A stretch of DNA of 64,000 nt. Source: Macrotis lagotis (Eukaryota; Chordata; Mammalia; Peramelemorphia; Peramelidae). Below are positions 1 through 12,379 of this stretch, one piece after another; positions within the stretch are counted from its first letter, which is position 1; each line of letters opens with the position of its first letter. The stretch lies in contig NC_133666.1 in the NCBI RefSeq assembly GCF_037893015.1, forward strand, positions 618,746,974-618,810,973. The letters are read 5' to 3'. The notes below the pieces were generated by a model. The model was not told where the DNA came from. It was given only the letters and a program-made list of their open reading frames with translations, and did not search any database. The position numbers were made by a program, and so were the translations under genes.

Positions 1-840
1 AGGTTTGCATTCAGACTCCAAAAGTTTTTTCTCTGGATGTGGATGGCATTTTCCATCACAGATCTTTGTCCTTGGTCACTGAACTGCTGAAAGGAGCTAA
101 GTCCATCCTAGTTCATCATCAGACAACATTAATGTTTTTTGGGGGGGTTTTGGCAAGGCAAATGGGGTTAAGTGGCTTGCCCAAAGCCACACAGCTAGGT
201 AATTATTAAGTGTCTGAGATAGGATTTGAACTCAGGTACTCCTGACAACAGGGCTGGTGCTTTATCACTGCGCCACCTAGCTGCCCCCAGACAACATTAT
301 TGTTAATGTGTACAATGTTCTCCTGGTTCTGCTCACTTCACTCAGCATCAGTTCATGCAAATCTTTTCAAACTTTTCTGAAGTTGATCTGCTCATGATTT
401 CTTAGAGAACAATAGTACTCTGTAATATTCATATGTCATAATTTGTGTAGCCATTCCCCAAGTGGTGGACATTGCCTCAATTTCGAATTCTTTGCCACTA
501 CAAAAAGAGCTGCTATAAATATTTTTGTACATGTGGATCTTTTTTTTTTCCCTTTTATCTCTTTGGGATACAAATCTAGTATTGCTATATCAGAGTATGC
601 ACAGTTTTATTGCCCTTTGGGTGCAGTTCTAAATTCTCTCCAATGGATGGATCACTTCACAACTCCACTAATATTACCCACATTCTCTCCAACACTGATC
701 ATTTTCATTTTCTGTCATTTTAGTCAATTTGATAGGTGTGAGGTGGTACCCAATGAGTTGTTTTAATTTGCACTTATCTAATCAATAATGATTTAAATCA
801 TTTTTCCATATGACTAGACAGCTTTAATTCTCCTTATTAC
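1..840 (-). mobile_element. L1 3' end (ORF2 C-terminal part), minus strand, split by a SINE
   Basis: The plus strand shows the reverse complement of the marsupial L1 3' region (motifs ccattccccaa, ctctttgggata, caactccactaa), cut by the SINE at 132-288. It is degenerate, with no open ORF2. It enters from beyond the left edge. Confidence 0.8.
132..288 (-). mobile_element. tRNA-headed marsupial SINE (WSINE1/MAR-like)
   Basis: Reverse-oriented SINE with the head ending ccacctagctgcccc and tail tttggcaaggcaaatgggg. The 11-bp target duplication agacaacatta flanks it at 121-131 and 289-299. Confidence 0.9.
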
Positions 841-999
841 TATCAAGAGAGAGTGCTACCATCCAGTAATCACATAAGTTCACAAAATGAATTATCAACC
901 TCAATTCCTTACTCTCTCATACTCCATGCTACCAAGATCTATTGTTTTTTACCTTTGTAGTATCTTTTCCTGGGCTCCTTCACCATCAGACCCAGAGTA

Positions 1000-1582
1000 T
1001 TGCAAGAGGATATTGGTAGTCTCCCTGTCACAAGTTCTCTCAGTTCATCCTTCATTCAAAAGCCAAAGTGATCTTCCTAAACCACAGGTCTAAGCATGAA
1101 CCTCTGTATTCAAACTCCGATGGTTCCCTAACATTTCCAGAATCAAATATAAAATCTGTTTGACATTCAAATGCTTTATAACATATCCCCTATTACCTGT
1201 CCCTGTGAATGCAGTGACACTGACCTGGTACATATAGGCTCTTAAATATTTACTGATGGGCTGACTACTCTTGGACAAAAAAATAAATGGCATTGTTATT
1301 CAAAAGTTAGGTCCACTGTCTAGAAAAGTCCCCTCATCTCTGCTGGTCATGATTTTAGTTACCTGCAAAAGGCTCAGTTCAAGACTTAACTCTTCCATAA
1401 AATTTTACCCATCCCTTCAATTGTTTGTTTTCTCTCCCTTATAAAATTATCATGAATGACAGTTATCTAACATTTTATATCCCCTTACCCCAAAATGTAA
1501 GCTTTCTGTCTTTAAATAGCTACTACCTAGCACAGTGCCTTGCACATAATAGATGCTCATTAAATGTTTGCTGAATTGAATA
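1000..1582 (+). repeat. L2-like LINE fragment
   Basis: Ends in the typical L2 3' signature (cagtgccttgcacataatag then atgctcattaaatgtttgctgaa). The body is old and degenerate. Confidence 0.55.
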
Positions 1583-1930
1583 CATTATGAAAATGAGTGG
1601 GATTACCACCATGCTGGATGAGAGCAGGCTCCAAAAAGATCCTAACAGGCTAAAACTATAGGACAAATCCAAAAAGATAAAAATTAATAGGGATAAATAT
1701 GAAGTCTTCTACTTAAGGAAGGAACCAGGAGTGGGCATTAAAAAGACAAGGGCAATGGAATAAGTATTGACTAAGACCTACTACTACTTGCCAGGCACTG
1801 TGTTAAGCACTTTACAAATATTATTTCATTTAAGTTAGATGTAAATTCATGTGAAAAAGATTAGTTGGTGGTTTAGTGAACTGCAGGTTCATTGCAGGTC
1901 AACAATGAACCTTGTAAAAGTAAAAACAAG
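1583..1930. other. Old repeat debris, no gene seen
   Basis: Contains a THER1/MIR-like piece (about 1745-1835, gccaggcactgtgttaagc). Nothing coding was recognised. Confidence 0.4.
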
Positions 1931-2093
1931 GGGCGGCTAGGTGGTGTAGTGGATAAAGCACCGGCCTTGGAGTCAGGAGTACCTGGGTTCAAATTTGGTC
2001 TCAGACACTTAATAATTACCTAATAATTACCTTGCCTTGGGCAAGCCACTTAACCCCATTTGCCTTGCAAAAACCTTAAAAAAAAAAAAAGTA
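1931..2093 (+). mobile_element. tRNA-headed marsupial SINE (WSINE1-like)
   Basis: Complete SINE from gggcggctaggtggtgtag to an A tail. It has an internal 13-bp repeat of taattacctaataattacc. Confidence 0.9.
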
Positions 2094-2323
2094 AAAACAA
2101 ACACAAAATAGAAAAAGAGCCTCCAAACTGAGGATCCTGCCTACTATAAGCTACTTTGCTTAACTATCTAAATTATAGTGTGTACTTCAGAGGAATGCTC
2201 ACATTTTAGGCAATATAAGGGAGAAAACTGAAGTCTACATCCCATGAAGATAGCCTAATACACTAGAGTTGTTTCACTTGGAGAAAAGAAAACTTAGGCT
2301 GATCTGATAGCTGTCCTCAAGTA
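2094..2323 (+). repeat. Outermost old repeat of the nested stack, left half
   Basis: The text running into ctgatagctgtcctcaagTA continues after the stack at 11574 as TAcctgaaatctgaacag. The two halves together read as one old dispersed repeat broken by a TA-target insertion. The family is not named here. Confidence 0.5.
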
Positions 2324-2526
2324 CCATATTTCCCCATGTATAAGCTGTACCCTTTCTGGAAAAATTTGGGGGCTAAAAACTGCACATGTCTTATACAGAG
2401 GCTGAAGATTTTTTTTACTTGTATTTCCCACTTTCCACAATTGTTGTCTACTGTTTCATATTTGTTGTCTGCATATTAGGGTATGTTTTGTTATGTTCTG
2501 GCCAGAAATGGCTCAGAAAAGATTTT
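2324..2526 (+). mobile_element. Tc1/mariner-pogo-type DNA transposon, left end
   Basis: Starts right after a TA with terminal inverted repeat ccatatttccccatgtataag, whose partner is at 11573 reading leftwards. The piece leads into a transposase start (MFWPEMAQKRF across the L1 insertion point) and is cut at ctcagaaaagatttt, which is repeated at 10939-10953. Confidence 0.75.
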
Positions 2527-3585
2527 TTTAATGAAAAAAAGATTTTATTCATTTTGAATTTTAAAAATTTCCCCCAATCTTGCTTCTCTCCACCCATTCC
2601 CCACAGAAAGCAGTCTTTACATTGTTTCCATAGTATATACTGATCTAAGTTGAATGTGATGAGACAGAAATCATATCTTTAAGAAAGAAAAATAAAGTAT
2701 AAGAGATAGGAAAATTACATAGTAACAGCTTTGGGTTTTTTTTTTAATTAAAGGTAATAGTCTTTGTTCAAAGTCCACAAATCTTTCTCTGGATACAGAT
2801 GGAATCCTCCATCAAAGATACCCCAAAATGGTTCTTGCACTGATAGAATGAGCAAATCCTTTAAGGTTGATCATCACTCCCATGTTGCTGGTAGGCTGTA
2901 CAATATTTTTCTGTTTCTGCTCATCTCACTCAGCATCAGTTCAAAAAAAATCCTTCCAAGATTCCCTCAATTCCCATCCCTCCTGGTTTCTAATAGAACA
3001 ATAGTGTTCCATCACATGAATATACTATAGTTTATTAAGCCATTCCCCAATTGATGAACATTTACTTAATGTCCAATTCTTTGACACCACAAACAGGGAT
3101 GCCATGAATATTTTTGTACAAGTGATGCTTTGACCTTTTTCAATAATCTCTTCAGATTCACTAAACTACCACCTCTTCAGGGTATAGACCCAGTAGTAGT
3201 AATGTTGGATCAAAAGGTATCCACATTTTTGTTGCCCTTTGGACATAATTCCAAATTGCTCTCCAGAAAGGTTGGATGAATTCACAGCTCCACCAACAAT
3301 GTATTAGTGTCCCAGATTTCCCACATTCCTTCCAGCATTGATCATTGTCCTTTCTGGTCATATTGGCCAGTCTGAGAACTGTGAGGTGGTACCTCAGAGA
3401 TGTTCTAATTTGCATTTCTCTAATAAGTAGTGATTTAGAGCAATTTTTCATGACTATGGATCACTTTGATTTGCTCATCTGTAAATTGCCTTTTCATATC
3501 CTTTGACCATTTGTCAACTGGGGAATGGTTTGTTTTTTAAAAAATTTGACTCAGTTCTCTGTATATTTTAGAAATGAGTCCTTTG
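2527..3585 (-). mobile_element. Older L1, minus strand, 3' portion (left of inserted L1)
   Basis: 3' UTR and ORF2 C-terminal region in reverse. An interrupted reading frame (3161-3451) encodes the L1 C-terminal CCHC-like region (KDNDQCWKECGKSGTLIHCWW). It breaks at gaaatgagtcctttg (3571-3585), repeated at 10154-10168. Confidence 0.88.
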
Positions 3586-6500
3586 GTATAGAAGACTTCT
3601 GGCCAAGATGGCGGAGAGAAGACAGGCACTGTGTTAAGTGCTCCTCTTTCCCCTAAAAAAACAACATGAAAGAAACCTCTTAACAGAAATTCAATTGATA
3701 AAACCTAGAAAGAGAAGTTGGGAGAAGAACAGCTACCAAGAAGGTCTGTCTCAGGGGACTGTGGGTGAACCAGAAGTCAAGAGCAGAGGATCTGCACTGG
3801 GATAGCAGCTGGGGGAAGACAGGGGGCCAGCCTTAGACATAGAGACTTTGGTGAGTGGCGGGTGCAAGATCCAACTTTAGCTGCTGAGTTTTTGGTCTCG
3901 GGGAGAGGAGCTAGGGGAAGGTGAGCTCCAGCACAGAATTTCAGAGCACTCATGGAGAACAACCAGCTGGGCCAGGGACCTGAGTTCCATACTTTCAGTG
4001 GAGCCCTTTGCTCAGAACAAAGAACAAACAATCCCCCCACTCCCTCAGGTGAAGGCTTGGTCAACAGAGTTCACTCAGTGGAAAATGATTAACTCCCTCA
4101 CCCAGGGACCAGTCTAGTGTTCAAGGTCAACTCAGATCCTGCTGGTGAGGGCTCCAAACACTCCAGAAAAAGAAACCAGTGGGGCTCCCTACTGGCCTGC
4201 TCTTGGAATGACTAAGCCAAGTTCACAAAGCCTCAAGGATCTTTCAAAAGCAAGCCTGTAAAAGCCAGCCCCCCCAACACAAGATCCTAGAAAGATGAAG
4301 AAAGGCCAGAGAAGGGGGCATGAAGAAATACTTAGAAGAACCACATTCAAACCCAGAGATTAACTTCTCGCAACAAGAAAACAAATCCTTGGAAAATACA
4401 ATCGGACAAATACAAAATAAGAACAATTCTCTCGGATCTTCAATTGGGCAAATGCAAAAAAGAAAATGATTCAAATCCTAAATTGGGCAAATACAAAAAG
4501 AAAATGATTCTCTTAAAACTACACTTGGGCAAATGCAAAATTCCTTCAAAAATAGAACTGATAAACTGGAAAAGGAGTTGCAAAACATAAATGAAGAACA
4601 ATCTTCTCTAAAAAAAAGAATGGAATCAGCGGAAACTAATGACTCCATGAGACAACAAGATTGTGTTAAACAAAAAACCAAAAGATCGAAAAAATAGGAG
4701 AAAATATAAAATACTCAACAGCAAAACTGCTGACCTAGAGAACAGATCAAGAAGGGAGAACCTGAGAATTATAGGCCTTCCTGAAAAAACTGAAGAGAAA
4801 AAAAAAAGCCTGGACTTAATATTACAGGATTTAGTGATGGAAAATTTCACTGATATCATGGAACCAGGGCAAAATAGTTATTGAAAGAATACATTGATTC
4901 CCTCTGGAAAGAGATACTAAAATGAAAACATCAAGGAATATTGTGGCCAAATTCCAGAATTATCAGATAAAAGAAAAATCCAGTAAGCAGTCAGAAAGAA
5001 AAAAATTAAATACCAAGGAGCCACAGTAAGGATTACACAGAACCTGGCTGCAGCAACATTAAGGGATCGAAGGGCCTGGAATAAGATACTCCAAAGAGCA
5101 AGGGAGCTTGGATTGCAGCCAAGAATCCACTACTTGACAAAGCTGAGCCTTCTCTTCCAGTGGGAAAGATGGACATTTAATGAACTGGGAGTATTCAACA
5201 TTTCTTGATGAAAAAGACCAGAGCTAAATAGAAAATGGGACATGAAACTGGAGGCTCAGGAAACACATGAAAAGGTTAAAAAAAAGGTAAAGGAAACAAA
5301 CTGCTATCCAATAAGATGAAACTAGCTATATAGGAGAAAGAGTCTCATAACTCTTGAGAATTGTAACTGTAAGAGAGAATATACCTAGCCAGAAGTGATG
5401 GACACTCATAACTTTTCTGTGACTCAGATAGAATGACTTAAATACCTCCTTAAAAGGGGGACAGTAAGGAGATGGGAGGATGGAAGAGACTGAATGGGGC
5501 AAATCTCATTAGATAAAGAGGTACAAAAGACCTTATTGTAATTGAGGGGAAAGAGGGAGGAGATGAAAACCACCTGAATCTTCATCTCATCAGACTTGGA
5601 TTAAAGTTAATTTAGACACACTCAGTTAAAGTTAAGAAACTTACCTAACCTTTGAAGCATTAAAAGGAGAAAAGGGGAGGGGGGCAGGGAGGGGGAGAAA
5701 AAGGAGAACTAACAGAAGGAAGGGAAGAAGGGAAAAAGGGAAAGGGGAAAGAAGAGGGGGGGTGGATATAAGAGGGCAAATACACTGAAGGTGGTGGTAT
5801 TCAGAAACAAAACACTGGGGAATATGGATAAGGGGGAAGGGGAAAAATACAAACACAAAGAAGATAGCATGGAGGGCAATAGAGAGTTAGTAATTATAAT
5901 TCTGAATGTGAATGGGATGAACTCTCCATTAAATCTTAAGCAAATAGCACAGTGGATTAAAAACCAAAGTCCTACGATATGCTGCTTATAAGACACTCAT
6001 TTAAAGCAGAGAGATACATATAGAATAAAGGTAAAAGGTTGCAGCAAAATATATTTTGCTTCAGCTGAAGTGAAAAAAGCAGGGGTAGCAATCTTTATCT
6101 CAAACAAAGCAGCTGCAAAAATAGATAGCACAAAAGAGAAAAGTAAGGAAACTATATCCTCTAAAAAGGTACCATAGACAATAAAGTAATTTGAATACTA
6201 AATATGTATGCACCCAGTGGTACAGCATACAAATTCTAAGAGGAGAAGTTGAAAGAGCTACAGGAAGACACAGACAGCAAAACTCTACTAGTGGGAGACC
6301 TCAACCTCCCATTCACAGATTTAGATAAGTCTAATCATAAAATAAACAAGAAGGAAGTTAAGGAAGCAAATAGAATGTTAGAAATCATAGATATGATAAC
6401 CTATGGAGGAAATTGAATGGGGATAGAAAGGAATATACCTTTTTTTCTGCAGTACATGGCACTTACAGAAAAATTGACCATGTACTAGGACATAAAAACC

Positions 6501-7511
6501 TAATGATCAACTGCAGAAAGGCAGAAATAGTGAATACATCTTTCTGAAATAAAAAACATATGCAATACTGGGCCAGGGAGATAAAGACACAGAACTAATT
6601 GGAAACTAAATAACCTCATTTCAAAGAATGAGTAGATCAAGCAACAAATTATAGAAAGAATCAATTATTATGTTCTAGATAATGACAATAATGAAACAAC
6701 ACACAAAAACCTATGGGATTCACTCAAAGCAGCTGTCAGGGGATATATTATATCTTTAAATGCTTACATGAATAAATTAGAGAAAGAGGAAATCAATGAA
6801 TTAAATATGCAACTAAAAAACCAATAAAATTGATAAACCTCTGGTCAATTTGATTAAAAAAAAGAAAGAAGAAAACCAAATTGCTAGTATCATAAATGAA
6901 AAAGGTGAACTCACCACCAATGAGGAGGAAATTAAAGTAATAATTCAGAATTATTTTGCTCAACTCTATGCCAATAAATTTGACAATCTAAGTGAAATGG
7001 ATATTTACAAAATATAAGGTTGCCCAGATTAAATGAACAAGAAATTAAAAACCTAAATAACCTTATCACAGAAAAAGAAATTCAACAAGCCATTATTGAA
7101 TTCCCTAAGGAAAAATCTCCAGGGTCAGCTGGATTCACATTCTATCAAACATTTAAGGGACAACTGGTTCCAATTCTATATAAACTCTTTGGAAAAATAG
7201 GGGAAGACAAATTCTACCTAACTTTCTATGACACCAATATGATGCTGATACCTAAATCAGGAAGAGTTAAAACAGAGAAAGAAAATTATAGACCTATCTC
7301 CCTGATGAATACAGATGCAAAAATCTTAAATAAAATCTTAGCAAAATAAATACAAGTCATCACTAAAATAATGCATTATGATCAAGTAGGATTTATCCCA
7401 GGAATGCAGGGTTGGTTCAATATTAGGAAAACTGTTAGTATAATTAATTATACCAATAACATATCTATCAGAAATCATATGATCATATCAATAGATGCTG
7501 AAAAAGCTTTT

Positions 7512-7675
7512 TTTTTAGCTTGGTTTTTTTTTTTTTTTTTTGGCAAGGCAAACAGGGTTAAGTGGCTTGCCCAAGGCCACACAGCTAGGTAATCATTAAG
7601 TGTCTGAGACCGGAACCCAGGTACTCCTGACTCCAGGGCCGGTGCTTTATCCACTATGCCACCTAGCTTTCCCTT
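7512..7675 (-). mobile_element. SINE inserted in L1 reverse transcriptase
   Basis: Reverse WSINE1-like copy with a long T stretch (the A tail). Target duplication tgaaaaagctttt is at 7499-7511 and 7676-7688. It disrupts the L1 reverse-transcriptase frame. Confidence 0.92.
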
Positions 7676-8818
7676 TGAAAAAGCTTTTGTCAAAATACAG
7701 CACCCATTCCTACTAAAACACTAGAGAGTGTAGGAATAAATGGATTGTTCCTTAGAATAGTAAGCAGTATCTACCTGAAACCATCAACAAACATTATATA
7801 CAACAGGGATAGGCTAGAGCCACTCCCAATAAGATAAGGGGTGAAACAAGGATGCCCATTATCATCACTACTATTCAATATTGTATTAGAAATGTTAGCT
7901 TCAGCAATAAGAGAAGAAAAAGAAATTGAAGGAATTAGAATTGGGAAGGAAAAGACAAAACTCTCACTCTTTGCAGATGACATGATGGTATACCTAGAGA
8001 ATCCCAAAAAATCATCTAAAAAACTACTAGAAATAATTAGCAACTTTAGCAAATTAGCAGGATATAAAATAAACCCTCATAAATCCTCAACATTACTATA
8101 TATGAATAGCAAGATACAGCAGAAAGAGACCCTCAGACAATATAAAATACCTGGGAGTCCATACCTGCCAAGGCAGACTCAGAAATTTTTGAAAACAATT
8201 ACAAAACACTTCTCACACAAATAAAAGCAGATTTAAATAACTGGATAAACATCAACTGCTCACAGACAGGTCGAGCTAATATAATAAAAATGACAATTAT
8301 ATCAAAATTAAACTACTTGTTTAGTGCCCCACCAATCAAAATTCCAAAAAACTTACTTTAATGAGTAAGAAAATGTTGGAAGTAAATTTATATGGAGAAA
8401 TAAAAAGTCAAGAATTTCCAGGGATTCAATGAAAAAAAGTGCATAAGAAGATGGCTTGGCCTTACCAGATCTAAAATTATATTATAAAGCAAAACTGTCT
8501 GGTATTGGCTTAGAAGTGGAATAGACTAGGTGCAATAGCAGGAAATGATTATAGTAATCTGCTGGTTAATAAACCCAAAGAGTCCAGCTATTGGGATAAA
8601 AACTCTCACTTCAATAAAAATTGTTGGGAAAATTGGAAGTTAGTATGGAAGAAACTTAGATTAGACCAACACCTCACACCCAAATGGATACAGGATCTAG
8701 ACAAAAAAATAATATAAGCAAACTAGAAGATCATGGAGTAGTTTACCTGTCAGAACTATGGAAAGTAGCAGTTTATGACCAAAGAAGAGATGGAGAACAT
8801 CATTAAAAACAAACTAGA

Positions 8819-8990
8819 GGGTGGCTAGGTGGTGCAGTGGATAGAGCACCGGCCCTGAAGTCAGGAGGACCTGAGTTCAAATCTGGCCTTAGACACTTAA
8901 TAATTACTTAGCTGTGTGGCCTTGGGCAAGCCACTTAACCCCATTTGCCTTGCAAAAACCTAAAACAAACAAAAAAACAAAACGAAAAGA
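8819..8990 (+). mobile_element. SINE inserted in L1 ORF2 3' part
   Basis: Forward SINE (ggtggctaggtggtgcagtg ... ttgccttgcaaaaacc) with an A-rich tail. Imperfect flanking repeats (aaactag / caactag) surround it. Confidence 0.85.
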
Positions 8991-10153
8991 CCAACTAGAT
9001 AATTTTGATTATATTAAATTAAAAAGCTTTTGCACAGACAATAACTATAACCAAGATCAAAAGAAATGTAGTAAATTGGGAAACAATTTTTACAACTAGT
9101 ATTTCTGACAAAGGATTCATTTCTAAAATATACAGAGAACTGAGTCAAATTTTCAAAAACAATAAGCCATTCCTCAAATGGACAAAGGATATGCAAAGGC
9201 AATTTACAGTTGAGGAAATCAAAGTGATTCACAGTCATGTGAAAAACTGCTTTAAATCATTACTTACTAGAGAAATGGAAATTAAAGCATCTCTGAGATA
9301 CCACCTCACATTGGCCAATATGACCAGAAAAGGCAATGATTAATGTTGGAAGGGATGTGGAAAATCTGGGACACCAATACATTGTTGATAGAGCTGTGAA
9401 TTCAACCAACCTTTCTGGAGAGCAATTTGGAATTATGCCCAAAGGGCAACAAAAATGTGCTGACTCTTTGATCCAGCAATATCACTACTGGATCTATACC
9501 CTGAAGAGATTATGAAAAAGGGTAAAAATAACACTTGTACAAAAATATTCATAGCAGCCCTATTTGTGGTGGCAAAGAATTGGACATTAAGTGAATGTCC
9601 TTCAGTTGGGGAATGGTTTAACAAACCATGGTATATGTACACCATGGAACACCATTGTGTTAGAAACCAGGAGGGACAGGAGTTCCGGGAAGCCTGGAAG
9701 GGCATGAACTGATGCTGAGATGAGCAGAACCAGAAAAACATTGTACACCCTAACAGCAACATGGGAATGATGATCAACCCTGATGGACTTGCTCATTCCA
9801 TCAGTGCAATAACCAGGGACAATTTTGGGCTATCTGTGATGAAGAATACCATCTGTATCCAGAGAAAGAATTGTGGAGTTTGAACAAAGACCAAAGACTA
9901 TTACCTTCAAATTAGGAAAAAGAAATGTTATCTTATTATATAATCTTGCCATCTCATATTTTATTTTTATTTTTATTTTATTTTTATTTTTCTTCCTTAA
10001 GGATATGATTTCTCTCTCATCACATCCAAATGTATACTATGGAAATAATGTAAAGACTAACAGAATGCCTTCTGTGGGGGTTGGGGGAGGGAAGCAAGAA
10101 TGGGGGAAAAATTGTAAAAACTCAAAATAAATAAAATCTTTCTAAAAAAAAAA

Positions 10154-10938
10154 GAAATGAGTCCTTTGTCAGAAATACTAGTTGTAAAAATTGTTTCCCA
10201 ATTTAACATTTCTTTTGATCTTGGTTACAGTGGTTTTGTCTGTACAAAAGCTTGCTTAATTTAATGTAACCAAAATTATCTAGTTTGCTTTTAACAATGT
10301 TCTCCATATCTTCCTTTGTCATAAACTTCTTCCCTTTCCATAGATCTGACAGGTAAGCTATTCCTTGATCTCCTAATTTGCTTATAATATTGTTTTTTAT
10401 GTTTAAATCCTGTATCCATTTGGGTCTTATCTTGGTAAAGTGTGTGAAGTGTTGGTCTAAGTTTCTTCCATATTAACTTCCAATTTTCCCAGCAGATTTT
10501 TTCAAAGAGAGAGCTTTTATCCCAATAGCTGGACTCTTTGGGTTTATTAAACAGCAGATTACTATAATCATTTCCTGCTATTGCACCTAGTGTATTCCAC
10601 TGACCCACCACTTTATTTCTTAGCCAATGCCAGACAGTTCTGATAACTGATGCTTTATAATACAATTTTAGATCTGGTAGGGCTAAGCCACCTTCTTTTG
10701 CATTTTTTTTCACTAGATCCCTGGAAATTCTTGACTTTTTATTTCTTCATATGAATTTATTTACAATTTTTTCTAACTTATTAAAGTAATTTTTTGGAAT
10801 TTTGATTGGTAGGGCACTAAACAAGCAGTTTATTCATAAGCAGTTGTTATTTGCCTAGTTATTTAAATCTGATTTTATCTATGTGAGAAGTGTCTTGTAA
10901 TTATTTTCAAAAAACTTCTGAGTCTGTGTTGGCAGGTA
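10154..10938 (-). mobile_element. Older L1, minus strand, 5' portion (right of inserted L1)
   Basis: Continues the L1 broken at 3585. It has an open remnant at 10291-10713 (GGLALPDLKLYYKASVIRT, FEKICWENWKLIWKKL), typical of the L1 ORF2 region after the reverse transcriptase. It is truncated at its 5' end at 10938, where the transposon target duplication begins. Confidence 0.88.
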
Positions 10939-11573
10939 CTCAGAAAAGATTTTCATACAGTGCTGAATTCAAATTCAAAGTGATCCAGTTTGCAAAAGTT
11001 AAAGGAAATGGTACTGCTGGCCATCAGTTTGGTCCTTCTCCAACTGCAAAAACAATCCGAGATTGGCTACGAGAAGAAGAAATGCTACTGAAAACGCCAT
11101 GGCAGAAGATGGCCATGAGAGGGAAGTGAGCCAAATGGCCTGATTTAGAGAGGGAATTGAAGAGATGGGAAGAGCAAAGGGCCATGGAATTCCTGTGTCC
11201 ACAAGGTGGTTCAGCATGAGACTAAAAGGATTACTAATGAAGAAGTGACTGATTTTCTAAGGAGGACACAATTGGTGCTTCAGGTTTATGAAATGGACTA
11301 AACACGCATCCACATGCCAGATTTGCCCGGGGAGTGTTTGTGGTCAACCACAGACCTGAGCACAAGCAGGAGAGCAGTGAGAGCCTCTCAAGACAGTGAT
11401 TCATTGTTATCCAACACAGATGAGGACAAGCTAATGGATGGGAGTTTTGACAGTGATAAGGAATTGTATGAATTTTACGATGAATAAAATGAGTTCAAAA
11501 ACTTTATGTAATACTTTTTTTCAAACTTTGGACACCTTATACATGGGAGTATCTTATACATGTGGAAATACAG
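10939..11573 (+). mobile_element. DNA transposon, right part with broken transposase
   Basis: Encodes KRFSYSAEFKFKVIQFAK and RTIRDWLREEE-like sequence (here KTIRDWLREEEMLL), a Brinker-type helix-turn-helix (BrkDBD) start as in pogo-like transposases, then TGA at 11127-11129. A degenerate continuation ends in an acidic tail (SFDSDKELYEFYDE). The catalytic DDE core is absent, so this is an internally deleted, inactive copy. The right inverted repeat ends cttatacatgtggaaatacag followed by TA. Confidence 0.75.
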
Positions 11574-11840
11574 TACCTGAAATCTGAACAGAAGGAGGAC
11601 AAGATTTTTTCCCACTTGGTGCCAGGGAACAGAACTAGGACTAATGTTTATTTAAAAGAAAAAACAGAAACAACATAACTAAATTTCAGCTAAAATTAAA
11701 AAAATAAAAACCAAGAACAACTTCTTAATTAGTTACAGTGTATACAGCAAGTTCCCTATCACTGGAGGTTTTCATTGGAAAGCTAGATAATAACTTCTCA
11801 GTAATACTGTAAAAGATAATTCTTGCCCAGGTAGGATCTC
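11574..11840 (+). repeat. Outermost old repeat of the nested stack, right half
   Basis: Continuation of the repeat left at 2323. It contains ggtgccagggaacagaactagg and a tail near ccctatcactggaggttttc. Confidence 0.45.
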
Positions 11841-12379
11841 GAAAAATGACTTCAAAGAGTTCTTTCAATGCTGACATTCTATAATCATATTTAGAACACC
11901 TAACATCTCTAAGAAAGTGTTATTTTCTTGACCTAAAGACAAATGTTAATTCATTTGCAGTATGAGTTCCCTAAGACTAAGAATTAGGTCCCCAGGTCTT
12001 AACCATATACCTAACTCTTAACCAATCATTTCTATGCTTACTAGAGCTGAGACACCATGGCTATTGGTGTCTCTTTCTCACTACAGCAGATAGGCAACAA
12101 AGGGAAAACAAATCAGATGAACTGGAAAACAGGTTGAAATCTAACTAAAGACAATCAACAATGGGCAGATGTTCAAGCTTGATAACTTTCCAGAATCATT
12201 GGCTTTCTAGTGAAATAGCCCTTTCTCCTAAGGGTCACACTGGAACTTTAAGAGCCCATCTCTACTGTGAAGGAGATCCTGTTTCCTCTTGAGTCATGAT
12301 TCTCAAGATGGCAAATTGGGAAAAAAGGAATTGAATGGGGCAGCCAGAAATTTCTAACTGTCCAATTAACTTTGAAATC
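11841..12379. other. ZC3H3 intron 3, nothing recognised
   Basis: AT-rich intronic DNA with no open frame, repeat signature or RNA gene that I can support. Confidence 0.5.

Larger units (their letters stand above)
3586..10153 (+). mobile_element. Nearly full-length L1 inserted in the older L1, inactive
   Basis: Starts near tggccaagatggcggagag (5' UTR), then an ORF1 region (about 4300-5220, coiled-coil repeats of IGQxQ and a broken C-terminal part). The ORF2 endonuclease region is at about 5880-6500 (IILNVNGMNSP) and reverse transcriptase pieces are at 7020-7349 ([17 protein letters not shown]), 7371-7507 and 7841-8224 ([10 protein letters not shown], the FADD active-site motif). The C-terminal domain extends to about 9770, followed by a 3' UTR with an ATTTT repeat and an A tail. 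The 15-bp target duplication gaaatgagtcctttg flanks it. Many stops and frameshifts plus two SINE insertions show it is dead. Confidence 0.9.

Noticed and set aside
132-288. tRNA gene suggested by A/B-box-like SINE heads here and at about 20 other sites
   Set aside because: The heads are diverged, joined to SINE bodies and A tails, and flanked by target duplications. They are retroposons, not tRNA genes.
5641-5996. Minus-strand Phe/Leu/Pro-rich frames
   Set aside because: They are antisense to a purine-rich stretch of the plus-strand L1 between ORF1 and ORF2.
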